Source: Azolla caroliniana
Lineage: Eukaryota > Polypodiophyta
DNA length: 64,000 bases
Direction: 5' to 3'
Assembly (NCBI GenBank): GCA_043228905.1
Contig: JBHGNT010000011.1
Location: 310,001 to 374,000 of the forward strand
Below, piece after piece: positions 52,601 through 62,948 of the stretch. Below the pieces are notes generated by a model. That model was not told the DNA's origin. It was given only the letters and a program-made list of their open reading frames with translations, and did no database searches. The position numbers and the translations under genes are program-made. The stretch's first letter is position 1. Each line of letters starts with the position of its first letter.

Positions 52601-53640
52601 GATTGGAATTAAAGGCTATACAAAAATAGGTATTGAGTCTTTTCACTCATTGGAAAGAGGAGAACCATATCTGTAATCTAATGATTAAAGGCTCTAGTGT
52701 TAAGATCTATATCCATATTAACCTTAAACAGCCATATCCATTAAAGAAAGAAGCTTGTGTTTTCTCTATCTCCATAACCCAGCGCAAACAAAAAAACTGC
52801 CATGAATATCGAGAACAGAACAAGAAGCCACAACAAAATCAAGTCAAGTCTACGGAAGCTTAATCCGTTTGTTCTTCGTAAACAATTGGATACAAAGTCA
52901 GTAATAACCCATAAGGCTCTGTTTCAGATTCAAAACTAGGGTTCAACTATGAGATTTGACTCTAGATCACGCCTTCGGTTTGTGTTTTCCGCTTGAAACA
53001 TAATATCACTCGTTGTACCGGAATGGATCCCTGAAAAGTTACTTAATCCGTTGTTAGCGTCAAAAATTGTAAACCCCCTGAAGTTCATAAAGGAAGAGGT
53101 ATAAAATATTGAAATGAAATTATACGTAGAAAACAAGGAGAGAAGAAATAAATCGCATCATATATTCCAGAAACCAAATCAGTTTCCAATAAATAAGTTA
53201 GACTTGCCTCAACCTAAATCTCCGAAGTTGGACCCAAAAAAGCCACTTGGGTTTGTGATTAATCATGTCCCAGCGATAACACTAAGGTTAGTAATCTAAC
53301 TCGGCACTAAATTGACCAAATTAGCATAATAGTACGTTGAAACAATTTCCTAGTTGATTTGGAATTAAAGAGAGAAATTTAGTAATATATCAAATGATTA
53401 ATTAATATCAGCCGTTACCGCGGATTCCGTCACAAAGAAGGATTGCCATTACGTGGTTAATGAACCTACAACAATGTTAAGATCTGTCACAAGTCAAGAA
53501 AAGTTTCAATCAATCAACGAAAGAATAATAATTCATTTTTCATTCACAAAAATGAGAGAAGGAAAGACGCCAGGAAGAAAACGAAAACGAAGGAATAGAA
53601 ATGAAGAATACAATTATGTAAAAGCAGCCTTCTGAACACT
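52601..53640. other. Unassigned DNA next to the mitochondrial insert
   Basis: Short open stretches only. None is recognised. The junction to mitochondrial-like DNA cannot be placed exactly. Confidence 0.4.
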
Positions 53641-54719
53641 AGTAATAGTAGCTGCGCCGCAAACAGAAATGGGGAAAACACCACTAAAAGCCAAGAAAGC
53701 ACCACGGTATTGCCCATACTTAACCAACTTTTAGTAATACTTTCATTATCATAATAAATTGCAATGGAGATGAAAGAACAGGGTCCTCCTCAGGTTGTTC
53801 AAGAGGGTTTAAGGGTTTCCGTCGCTCGGACAAGTATGCATCTTAAGCAACTGCGAAACGTGTCGTGTAAGTTGCCACTTAACTCGAAATTAGGTCAGTT
53901 GAAGTGAAAATAAAAGGAATTGGTCTTGTAAGAAAGGGATTTTCGCCAAAAAGTTCAAAAGAGGGAGGTCTTGTTACTATCAAAATTCACGACGTAATCC
54001 CAATGCTACATAATGGATGCTGACCCTCTAAAAAACGTCGTGTCTAAATACCACCATAGAGCTATTTGTCTATACTCACCAACGTTAGAAGGTTTGGATT
54101 GGTCCTACAGCCCAACAGGTCATGGAAGGCTTGGCTCGAGCAAGGCGAAGGAATAAACCCGAATAGAGCAGCGAAGCGGGGAGATGGAATGGAAAAAGTC
54201 GACTCAAATTAGAATAATTGCAGTTTAGTTAATACCTTACTCGTCTATTCGTTCATCCAATTTCTCCATACGACAAATATCCTTTTTTTTTGCCAATCAA
54301 TCGAAAGAGTCGGCTCCGCGAAAGGTAGTTGCACTACAGGGCTCACTCTGGAATTTGATCCTATGATTTAGAGCTATGTGGATGCCCTCCCTCCGCATAG
54401 TCCCTCACCTTTTAGTTGTATATATCTATTTCTCTCCGTCTCTACATAGCTATGGATACACAACTTTAGCGCTTCATTCACCCAGTCTATTATGTCAAAA
54501 CTTACTTTCTTTATAATGCAAACCAACATTGGGGGAAGTTCCGATCCCTCCCCTCTATATCAATGACATGGTTCACCTCATCATGAGGTTACTTCCCTTT
54601 CCCATCTCTTTCTTGCTAGGAACTGCCATGAATGCAGGAGACTGCCCTGGATATAAAGTGCCGAGGAAAGGGATTCGACGGAAGAGAAAGGGAACGAGAT
54701 TGTTTAAAGCTAGAGCAAC

Positions 54720-55063
54720 GGAATAACCATCTACAATCTCGGAAGAAAGAATTACAAACTATCACACCAAATTGCTAGTGGATGAGATCGGTTGAGTGGT
54801 ATCATTTGGGGATGGAATTGCATGTGTTTATGGATCGAACAAGATTCAAGCAGGAGAAATGGTAGAATTCGCCAGCGGTGTGAAAGGAATGGCGTCGAAT
54901 TCTGAGAATGAGAATGTAGGAATTGTTATATCCGGTAGTGATACCACCATTAAACAAGGAGATATGGTCAAGCGCACTGGATCTATTGTGGACATTCTTG
55001 TAGGAAAGGCCATGCCGGGTTGTGTAGTTGATGCATTAGGAGTACTCATTGATGGAAAAGGTG
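54720..55063 (+). pseudogene. atp1: Mitochondrial atp1 exon 1 fragment
   Basis: The frame encodes the N-terminal part of the F1-ATPase alpha subunit: [65 protein letters not shown] and [17 protein letters not shown] to IDGKG. Against the conserved family several codons have C where T is expected (S for L or F, P for L), and several have T where C is expected (TGA or Cys for Arg, L for P). The pattern suggests a source genome with RNA editing in both directions, though later decay could explain part. The similarity ends at 55063, one base into the codon after GKG, where a group II intron is known in some ferns and lycophytes. Confidence 0.82.
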
Positions 55064-55748
55064 GGGCGACCGTTAGATCATCTGCGGTCGAAAAAGGTTG
55101 CATACAGGCATGAGACTAACCAAAACCTGCGAAGGGAGGCTGAGACCATAGCATGTCGCAAAAGAAAGCACGATTGAAGGCAAAGCAGACGAATGAAAAT
55201 CATCGTGCATGTAGCCTGGTAGTTTGGTGAAAGATGAGGCCGAAAGCAGCAAATCAGAGTCTTTTTCGGGTGACCATGCCCTATTCGTTCGTTCATTCGA
55301 CGTGTTGCCAGATAGACATGGATATGCTCCCTACTTGCTATAGGCACATTATGGTCAGGCCCGATTGAGTGCCACTTCTCCTACCCGTAAACAAAAGTTT
55401 ACAGCAAGCATGAGAGCGGATTACCTATCTATTCTATTGGGGACGGAAGACTGAACAACATCCCGGCAAGCAAAGTGGGATCTTTCAACTCTTATCTTAT
55501 TATGGTCCCAACCATCCGCAGGTAAAACCGGCGAGATCTTCGGCAGGAGGAAAGCCTCGGAAAGAAGTCAGAGGGCCCATACCACCTGCCTACTCTCCTA
55601 AGGCGGAAACGGCACTTGGTGAATGCCAAGTAGGAAACGGGAAGGAGCCTATGCATTTGTCATGCCCGGAGTTCGAAACAGAATAACGAAAAGGCAAGCA
55701 AGTTTTACCTAACTTAACTAAAAAGTCTAGAAGTGTTTGTAATGTACA
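55064..55748 (+). other. Possible atp1 group II intron and mitochondrial spacer
   Basis: The start GGGCGACCG is close to the GTGCGACC opening of group II introns. I could not find domain V or the second exon, so the intron is truncated or decayed. No other gene is visible before the tRNA. Confidence 0.4.
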
Positions 55749-55822
55749 ACATCCTTAGCTCAGTCGGATAGAGCAACAACCTTCTAAGTTGAAGGTCACA
55801 AGTTCAAGTCTTGTAGGATGCG
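55749..55822 (+). tRNA. trnR-UCU: tRNA-Arg(UCU)-like gene, mitochondrial origin
   Basis: The 74-nt cloverleaf has a seven-base acceptor with an A-C mismatch at the first pair, a D-arm TAGCTCAGTCGGATAGAGC, an anticodon loop CTTCTAA giving UCU, and a T-arm ACAAGTTCAAGTCTTGT. The top pair of the anticodon stem is A-A. It is bacterial-like in sequence, as in mitochondria that keep native tRNA-Arg. The mismatches suggest a decaying nuclear copy. There is no CCA. Confidence 0.8.
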
Positions 55823-55842
55823 GAAAGTACAAATTAGATTAT

Positions 55843-55995
55843 ATACCTATGGAATGCTTTGCCCTTGGCATCTATCTTGTGTGGTTTTGCATCTCCAAAC
55901 TACACTAATAACCAAAGATCTTTGACCACCAGCATGTCCCTCATCTTCAACTTACACACTAAGTAGTTGGAGCTAGTGAGCTTGAACATGCTTCC
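55843..55995 (-). pseudogene. Copia gag N-terminal scrap
   Basis: On the - strand SMFKLTSSNYLVCKLKMRDM then LVVKDLWLLV resembles the NY-x-x-WK-x-KM-x-DLL-x-x-KDL start of copia gag, with W changed. One stop follows. It abuts the end of the mitochondrial block. Confidence 0.6.
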
Positions 55996-56007
55996 GAATG
56001 GATCTAA

Positions 56008-56308
56008 TGCTTGCTATAATACCAAATTATAGAAAAGCAATGCTCGGCCACAACAGAGTCTCAAGCTCACAATGGAAGAAACAAATGGAAGACGTAGATA
56101 GATGAATACTTTCACACAAAATGTTAACGTGGAAAACATTAAGAGGCAAAACTAAGAGAGTTCACCAACTCCGAAAAAAACACTATATAAAACAAAGGAA
56201 TTCAATGTGAGACTCAGAGGCGCCGACCTCAAGCTCTATGTCTTCGCTAACTAGTGGTTACAATGAAAACAACTTTCCTGTTCTCTCTCTCTCTCTCTCT
56301 CCAACTCT
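56008..56308 (-). mobile_element. Copia 5' LTR fragment with primer-binding site
   Basis: On the - strand TTTGGTATTATAGC (56021-56008) is a mutated initiator-Met site. The LTR-like region beyond it carries GTTTTCCACG and a (CT)n run at 56283-56302. It is truncated at the LINE junction near 56308. Confidence 0.65.
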
Positions 56309-57308
56309 TTTTAAGATCTACATTAATGAGATCACAGATTTTATTGCTCGTAAGGGAGGCAATGGAGTAGTCCTTGGGGATACGAACGTGCATATCTTGC
56401 TCTATGCAGACGACATAGTTTTGCTTTATGAATCTGAACATGACCTACAAAGGCACCTTAATGCCTTAGATGACTTTTGCACACAACGAGGATTGGTAGT
56501 GAATCTAGGGAAAACTAAAGTCCTTATCTTCCACACGTCGGCCCAATTAGAGCTAAGTGTCACCTAACTATCTCCCATAGCCCAGTTGAGGTGGTTGGAT
56601 CATATGTCTATCTCGGAGTCACTTATGAGGTGCCCGCTGAGGTAAATTTTCGAAACACAAGTAGCAAAGGATAGACTTACGAGAGGACATGCATCCCTTT
56701 CACTCCTCGAGAGACAATGCCATCAAGCATACTTGCAACAGCCACGAACTAAAGGGTGGCTCTTTGATTCATTAGTAACTCCCTCTCTCATGTATGAATT
56801 AGCGGTTTGGGCTCTAGGACTACCATCTTTCATGTGGATGCAATTAGAGAGACCGTTGGTGATGATGTTATCACACCAACTCCGAAGCAAATCGTTGGTC
56901 CCACATGACATTATTAGGGCTGAGTTCACTCTACCCCCGATGTTAGTAGAAGCACTTTTTCAAGTTGTAGTCTTTATCCACAAGATACATAACCAACCAC
57001 TTGATAGAATATCCCATCAAGCCTTTAAGGCTTCTCGAGCACTGTATGAGTCCAACTATACTAGCCCATGGTATGGCATGATGGTGAGTTGGCTTCTTGC
57101 CAACGGTCTAGACATTAATAACCTCCCCCCCTTAAGTATGACCACGCGGCTGATAAAACTTTAATCTCTCATGAGAACCGTAATAGAGTAATACGCCAAG
57201 AAATATGGCAAATTTATACTCGGTATAAATGGATCACCCCACTAGAGCCACTCCCATCTAAAATGTCGTACTATGAGCAACACTTCATGCACTTCTCTAA
57301 GTTAGGTT
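56309..57308 (+). pseudogene. LINE RT fragment
   Basis: The sequence reads TLFKIYINEITDFIA, HILLYADDIVLLYESEHDL, NALDDFCTQRGLVVNLGKTK and VLIFHTS, the RT palm and thumb blocks of plant LINEs. A stop follows at about 56565 with a frame change. Later frames give SLMYELAVWALG and EFTLPPMLVEALFQVV, and a last segment EIWQIYTRYKWITPL to HFSKLG ends at the H insertion. Several frameshifts show it is inactive. Confidence 0.85.
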
Positions 57309-57577
57309 TGTAGAATCCACTCTTCGATTCACCTTCTTCTTCGCGGCCACAGCCGAGTAATCGCGATTCAATGCAGCAGAAAATAGGAAATACAGAGAGA
57401 GACACGATACACAGGGATTAACGTGGAAAACCCTAAATGGGAAAAAACCACGGGAGTCCTCAAACTCCAACTATCACTATGAACAGGAATGTACACTGGG
57501 GAAGCTACAAGGCAACGACCTTGAGCTCACTGTCTTCGCCACAGGCGGCGGTAATACACAGAGGCAACGACCTCCTC

Positions 57578-57609
<32 letters not shown>

Positions 57610-58072
57610 TGCTCGCTTCACTCTCTCTGTGTAAAAACAGAAAATTAAGCAACAACAACAGAACTGTTTGCCCTAAGTCATATTTATACCCATATGACTT
57701 TCGGGCTATTTACAAATATAGCCTCGAGGGCCCTTGGCAAACATATTCACAAATATGTCCCCGCGTCCGGATCTCTCTCCGGGTACATGCGTCATCCGGC
57801 TCCGTAACCGGGGTCTTCAGCATCCGGCTCCGTAGTCGGGTCTTCGTCATCCGGCTCCGAAGCCGGGGTCTTCATCATCCGGATCCGTATCCGGGTACTT
57901 CATCATCCGGATCCGTATCCGGGTACTCTTCATCCGGCTTCATACCGGGTATTCTTCATCATCCGGAGAGTGCGCTCACCGGACCTGTATCTTCATCCGG
58001 TTCCGTAACCGTAACCGGGCTTGCCGTCATTCATCTCCGGACATCCCATCCGGAGGGACCGAAATCCCAACA
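57309..58072 (-). repeat. 3' LTR of element H
   Basis: In H's orientation it runs TGTTGGGATTTCGG ... GGATTCTACA. It contains a (CT)n run of slightly different length from its partner, and CCGGATCCGTATCCGGGTAC repeats. Confidence 0.95.
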
Positions 58073-58082
58073 AACTCCCCCT

Positions 58083-61000
58083 TCACTTCGGCATGGGATG
58101 TCTTTCCAGTCCGATCCTCTTCCGGCATGCTTCCAGCTTGTCGGGTGTAAGTACCTTGGTCAGCATATCCGACCCGTTCTCGTCCGTGTGGATCTTCGTC
58201 AGCACGAACTCCTTGTCTTCTATCCTTTCCCGGATCCAGTGGTATCTACGCTGGATGTGCTTCGTCCGGGAGTGATAGGCCGCATTCTTCGCAAGGTGGA
58301 TGGCACTCTGACTGTCGCAGTAGAGTCGATACTCCTCCTGCCGGATACCGAGCTCTTTAATGAAGTCCTTCATCCATATCATTTCCTTGCCGGCTTCAAC
58401 AGCCGCCATGTACTCCGCCTCCGTGGTTGACAACGCAACCGTCTTCTGCAGCCTCGACTGCCACGAAACAGCTCCCCCTGCATACGTCATCACATACCCT
58501 GATGTGGACCGGCTGGTATCTGCATCAGCCGACATATCCGAATCGGTGAAGCCATCGAGTTCGGACTTACCGGAGCCGAATCGAAGGCACACGTTTGTTG
58601 TGCCCTTCAGGTATCTGAGTATCCACTTGACCGCGTTCCAATGCTCTTTGCCGGGATTGCTCATGTAACGGCTCACCACTCCGACTGCATATCCTATGTC
58701 CGGTCGGGTACACACCATCGCGTACATCAAGCTCCCGACGGCAGAGGCATATGGTACTTTCATCATGTCCTCCTTCTCAGCCTTGGTCTTGGGGCTTTGC
58801 TTCCTGGACAGCTTGCAGTTTGCCGGGAGGGTCGATCCGACCGGCCTTGCTTCCGACATGTTGAACCGGTGAAGCACCTTTGTCACGTACTTCTCCTGTG
58901 ACAACCACAACTGCTTCTTCTTCCGGTCCCGGATGATGTGCATCCCTAGTATTTGCCTCGCCGGACCCAGGTCCTTCATTGAGAAGGTTCGGTGAAGTGC
59001 TTTCTTCAGCATCCGTATCTTGCCCTGGTCCCGTCCGACGATCAACATGTCGTCCACGTACAGGAGGAGTATTAGAAAGTCTCCTCCTTCGAACTTCTTC
59101 ACAAACACGCAGTGATCGGTCTGCGTTTTGTGGTACCCTTCGTCTGTCATGAAGGAGTCGAACTTCCGGTACCATTGCCGGGGAGCCTGCTTCAGACCGT
59201 AGAGGCTCTTCTTCAACCGGCATACCAGGTGCTCCTTTCCTTTCTTCTCGAATCCTTCCGGTTGCTGCATGTAGATCTCTTCTTCGAGGTCACCGTGAAG
59301 GAATGCCGTCTTCACGTCCATCTGTTCTACCTCGAGGTCCATGCTTGTCGCTATGCTCAGCACCGTCCGGATGGAGGTCATCTTCACTACCGGGGCAAAT
59401 ATCTCGTCGAAGTCGACGCCCTTCTTCTGCTGGAACCCCTTCACCACGATCCTGGCTTTGTATCTCGGGGGGTTTCCGGCATCTCCCGGTTTCAGCTTGA
59501 ACACCCACTTGTTTCGAAGTGCCCGCTTTCCTTTCGGCAACTCCACAAGTTCATATGTGTGGTTCTCATGCAGGGAATTCATCTCCTCCTGCATGGCACT
59601 TAACCACCTGCGGCTATGTGTGTCAAGCTCTGCTTCTTCAAAATTCTCCGGCTCCCCCTCGTCGGTTAGCAGCACGTGCTCTGGTTCCGGAAATCTCCGG
59701 GGGGCCCTTCTCTCTCTTAGAGGATATCTCCGTTCCGGAGCTTCGGTAACCGGTTCTTCCGATTCTTCTTCATCCGAATCCATTTCGGGATCGGGGCCGG
59801 TTCCGGTATCATTTTCATCCTCTTCGGCCGGTTCTGTTTCTTCACCGTCTTCGGCTGGATCCTCGAGTGCTAACCGGTTTCTTGCCGGTCGGGACTGCTC
59901 CTTGTAGAGTTGATCCTCACCAGTCGACTTGGAGCTCTTCATCTTCTTCTCCGACTCCCAGTCGGCGAGTGTCTTGTCCTCCATGAAGATGATATCACGA
60001 CTCCGGAATATCTTCTTGTCAACCGGGTCCCATACTCGGTAGCCGAACTCGTCATCACCGTAACCGAGAAATATGCATGGCCGGGTCTTTGGATCTAGCT
60101 TTCCTCTCCGGTCCTTAGCCACATGCACATATGCGAGACACCCGAACACCTTCAGATGCCGGTAGGATACTTCCCTGCCGGTCCACACTCTCTGCGGCGT
60201 GTCTCCGTCCAAAGGTACTGAGGGTGATCTGTTTATCACGTATGTCGCCGTCGACATTGCCTCAGCCCAAAACCCCTTGGGTAATTTCGCATGCGCCAGC
60301 ATACTCCGGACCCTCTCCATTATGGTCCGGTTCATCCTCTCGGCCAGCCCGTTCAGTTCCGGCGTCTTCGGCACAGTAAACTCGAGCCGGATTCCCTTCG
60401 AGCGACAGTACTCCTGGAACTGCCCCCGGTATTCCCCTCCGTTATCCGCTCGTATCGCTTTCAGCTTCTTGCCGGATTCCCTTTCCACTCTCGCGTGGAG
60501 TTCTTTGAAGACGGACAATACTTGGTCCTTTGTCTTCAACGGTGCCGTCCACAGCTTCCGGCTGTGATCATCTATGAATGTTACGAAGTACTGGGCTCCG
60601 CCATGTGACTTCGTTTCTACTTGACACACGTCAGTATGCACCAGCTCCAATGGTGCACTACGTCTCGTCGGTGGCCTTGAGTGGAAGGAGGCCCGGTTTT
60701 GCTTACCGGCCAGGCAGTCGGTGCACTTCTCCAGGTGCACATGCTTCACTGGAATAAGGTTGTCTTCTGCAAGCCTCTTCATCCCCTTCTCACTCATGTG
60801 GCACAGCCTCTTGTGCCACAGCTCACCGGCAGTGTCGGCTGCCACATTCAACTCCTCCGGACATAGCCGGGAATTCATCAGGTACAGAGTGTTGACCTTC
60901 CGGGCCCGAGCCACTATCAGGCTCCCCTTGCTGAACTTCATGACACCGTTCCGGATGCTACCCGTGTAGCCTTCATCGTCTAGCCTGCCGGCCGAAATCA

Positions 61001-62156
61001 GGTTCAATCGAACCTCCGGAACGTGTCGAACATCCTTCAGCAGCATCTTGCATCCGGTTGATGTCATCAGCCACACGTCTCCTATGCCGGCAATCCGGCA
61101 TGTGCCTTCATTTCCCATCCGGACAAAACCATGCTCACCGGCTGTGTAGGATGAGAAATATTTCTTCTCCGGGGTCAGGTGGAACGACGCTCCGGAATCG
61201 ACCACCCAAGTCATCTCTACACCGGCAAGATTCAGCTCCTTCTCTTCGGTAATGAGCATTATCTCTTCTTCACTTGCCGCGAGTGCCGTCGTTCCTTTCC
61301 GGTCCTGTCCTCGCCGATCCGGACCTCTCCAGTCCGTGGCTCCCCGGTATGCACCGTTTCTCTCCGGTGACTTCTTCGAATCGGTGTCGACGGCTCCGTT
61401 GTCTTTTCGGTAATGCCGACAATTCTTACGGAAGTGCCCCGGCTTCCCACAGTGGAAGCATGTGGGCCTTCCTCTTGACTGCGACCGGGTCCCCGACTTC
61501 TCCCGTCTCTGCGGACTCCGGTTCCATTGTCTTCCCCGTTCCGATTCGGTAAGCAGCGCCTTCGAGTCGGAGGCCGGTTCTTTATCTCTCCGACGCGCTT
61601 CTTCGTTCAAAATACTTGTCTTTACCGTTTGTAGGGACAAGTTATCTTCGGTGCAGGAGGTGCTGAGAGTTACCACCAAGTTTTCCCAGCTTTCCGGCAA
61701 TGTACACATCAGTATGATGGCTTGCATTGCATCCTCCAGCGGGAACTTGATCGCCGCAAGCTGGTTCACGAATCCCATGAACGTGCTTACGTGTTCCACC
61801 ATACTCTCGCCGTCCCGGTACTTGAGATTCACAATCTTCCTCATCAGGGAGGTCCGGTTCAACGCATTCTTCCTCTCGTAGAGGCCCGACAGCTTCTTCC
61901 ACATCTCATATGCGTTGGTGTCATTCGCCACATGTTGTAGGACGCTTACATCGACATATTGTCGGATCGTCGCTACAGCTTTCCGGTTCAGGAGCTTCCA
62001 CTCCGACTCAAGTACTCCCTTCGGTATTTCCGACCTGTCAATCGGTTCGTACAGGTCCCGAACAATCAGAAGATCCTCCATCTTGATCTTCCAGTCGGCG
62101 TAATTCTGTGCATTCAGCACCATCATTCCCGGCTGCCCGCTGCCGCCGCCTTCCAT
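58083..62156 (-). CDS. Element H Gag-Pol polyprotein, 1357 residues, intact
   Basis: The start is the ATG at 62156 (MEGGGSGQPG). The frame also runs upstream into the LTR from 62348, but that part crosses the primer-binding site. It has the same length and domain order as D: CFHCGKPGHFRKNC knuckle, DSGAS protease, integrase HTDVCQ / RADNGGEY / NGLAERMNR, RT LYVDDM, and RNase H with TDSDMSADADTS, STTEAEYMA and CDSQSAIHLA. No stops or frameshifts. The differences from C and D are scattered substitutions, so the copies arose from separate recent insertions and are not one duplicated locus. Confidence 0.96.
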   Translation of the reverse strand: MEGGGSGQPGMMVLNAQNYADWKIKMEDLLIVRDLYEPIDRSEIPKGVLESEWKLLNRKAVATIRQYVDVSVLQHVANDTNAYEMWKKLSGLYERKNALNRTSLMRKIVNLKYRDGESMVEHVSTFMGFVNQLAAIKFPLEDAMQAIILMCTLPESWENLVVTLSTSCTEDNLSLQTVKTSILNEEARRRDKEPASDSKALLTESERGRQWNRSPQRREKSGTRSQSRGRPTCFHCGKPGHFRKNCRHYRKDNGAVDTDSKKSPERNGAYRGATDWRGPDRRGQDRKGTTALAASEEEIMLITEEKELNLAGVEMTWVVDSGASFHLTPEKKYFSSYTAGEHGFVRMGNEGTCRIAGIGDVWLMTSTGCKMLLKDVRHVPEVRLNLISAGRLDDEGYTGSIRNGVMKFSKGSLIVARARKVNTLYLMNSRLCPEELNVAADTAGELWHKRLCHMSEKGMKRLAEDNLIPVKHVHLEKCTDCLAGKQNRASFHSRPPTRRSAPLELVHTDVCQVETKSHGGAQYFVTFIDDHSRKLWTAPLKTKDQVLSVFKELHARVERESGKKLKAIRADNGGEYRGQFQEYCRSKGIRLEFTVPKTPELNGLAERMNRTIMERVRSMLAHAKLPKGFWAEAMSTATYVINRSPSVPLDGDTPQRVWTGREVSYRHLKVFGCLAYVHVAKDRRGKLDPKTRPCIFLGYGDDEFGYRVWDPVDKKIFRSRDIIFMEDKTLADWESEKKMKSSKSTGEDQLYKEQSRPARNRLALEDPAEDGEETEPAEEDENDTGTGPDPEMDSDEEESEEPVTEAPERRYPLRERRAPRRFPEPEHVLLTDEGEPENFEEAELDTHSRRWLSAMQEEMNSLHENHTYELVELPKGKRALRNKWVFKLKPGDAGNPPRYKARIVVKGFQQKKGVDFDEIFAPVVKMTSIRTVLSIATSMDLEVEQMDVKTAFLHGDLEEEIYMQQPEGFEKKGKEHLVCRLKKSLYGLKQAPRQWYRKFDSFMTDEGYHKTQTDHCVFVKKFEGGDFLILLLYVDDMLIVGRDQGKIRMLKKALHRTFSMKDLGPARQILGMHIIRDRKKKQLWLSQEKYVTKVLHRFNMSEARPVGSTLPANCKLSRKQSPKTKAEKEDMMKVPYASAVGSLMYAMVCTRPDIGYAVGVVSRYMSNPGKEHWNAVKWILRYLKGTTNVCLRFGSGKSELDGFTDSDMSADADTSRSTSGYVMTYAGGAVSWQSRLQKTVALSTTEAEYMAAVEAGKEMIWMKDFIKELGIRQEEYRLYCDSQSAIHLAKNAAYHSRTKHIQRRYHWIRERIEDKEFVLTKIHTDENGSDMLTKVLTPDKLEACRKRIGLERHPMPK

Positions 62157-62170
62157 TTTCTGCAGCAGTT

Positions 62171-62186
62171 CGCTCTGATACCAGTT
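62171..62186 (-). other. Primer-binding site of element H
   Basis: On the - strand AACTGGTATCAGAGCG directly follows the 5' LTR and matches the initiator tRNA-Met complement. Confidence 0.92.
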
Positions 62187-62948
62187 TGTAGAATCCACTC
62201 TTCGATTCACCTTCTTCTTCGCGGCCACAGCCGAGTAATCGCGATTCAATGCAGCAGAAAATAGGAAATACAGAGAGAGACACGATACACAGGGATTAAC
62301 GTGGAAAACCCTAAATGGGAAAAAACCACGGGAGTCCTCAAACTCCAACTATCACTATGAACAGGAATGTACACTGGGGAAGCTACAAGGCAACGACCTT
62401 GAGCTCACTGTCTTCGCCACAGGCGGCGGTAATACACAGAGGCAACGACCTCCTCGTCTCTCTCTCTCTCTCTCTCTCTCTCGGTTGCTCGCTTCACTCT
62501 CTCTGTGTAAAAACAGAAAATTAAGCAACAACAACAAAACTGTTTGCCCTAAGTCATATTTATACCCATATGACTTTCGGGCTATTTACAAATATAGCCT
62601 CGAGGGCCCTTGGCAAACATATTCACAAATATGTCCCCGCGTCCGGATCTCTCTCCGGGTACATGCGTCATCCGGCTCCGTAACCGGGGTCTTCAGCATC
62701 CGGCTCCGTAGCCGGGTCTTCGTCATCCGGCTCCGAAGCCGGGGTCTTCATCATCCGGATCCGTATCCGGGTACTTCATCATCCGGATCCGTATCCGGGT
62801 ACTCTTCATCCGGCTTCATACCGGGTATTCTTCATCATCCGGAGAGTGCGCTCACCGGACCTGTATCTTCATCCGGTTCCGTAACCGTAACCGGGCTTGC
62901 CGTCATTCATCTCCGGACATCCCATCCGGAGGGACCGAAATCCCAACA
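62187..62948 (-). repeat. 5' LTR of element H
   Basis: This 762-bp LTR has the TATAAATA box (- strand, about 62561-62568) in the context conserved with C and D. Confidence 0.95.

Larger units (their letters stand above)
53640..55840 (+). other. Mitochondrial DNA transferred to the nucleus
   Basis: This block contains atp1 exon sequence (54720-55063) and a tRNA-Arg-like gene (55749-55822). The DNA before, between and after has the composition of plant mitochondrial spacer. The left border is a guess. The right border is near 55842, where a copia gag scrap starts. Confidence 0.65.
57309..62948 (-). mobile_element. Intact copia element H, same family as C and D
   Basis: The LTRs are 57309-58072 (764 bp) and 62187-62948 (762 bp), nearly identical, with perfect TSD AGGTT (57304-57308 and 62949-62953). 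The primer-binding site abuts the right LTR, gag-pol is uninterrupted, and the polypurine tract is at 58073-58088. It splits the LINE. Confidence 0.97.

Noticed and set aside
54529-54726. Short open frame before the atp1 fragment
   Set aside because: I do not recognise it and it may be mitochondrial spacer. There is not enough to call a gene.
57609-58430. Open frame across the LTR of H rich in HPDPYPGT-like repeats
   Set aside because: It is translation of the CCGGAT tandem repeats in the LTR and then antisense of pol.
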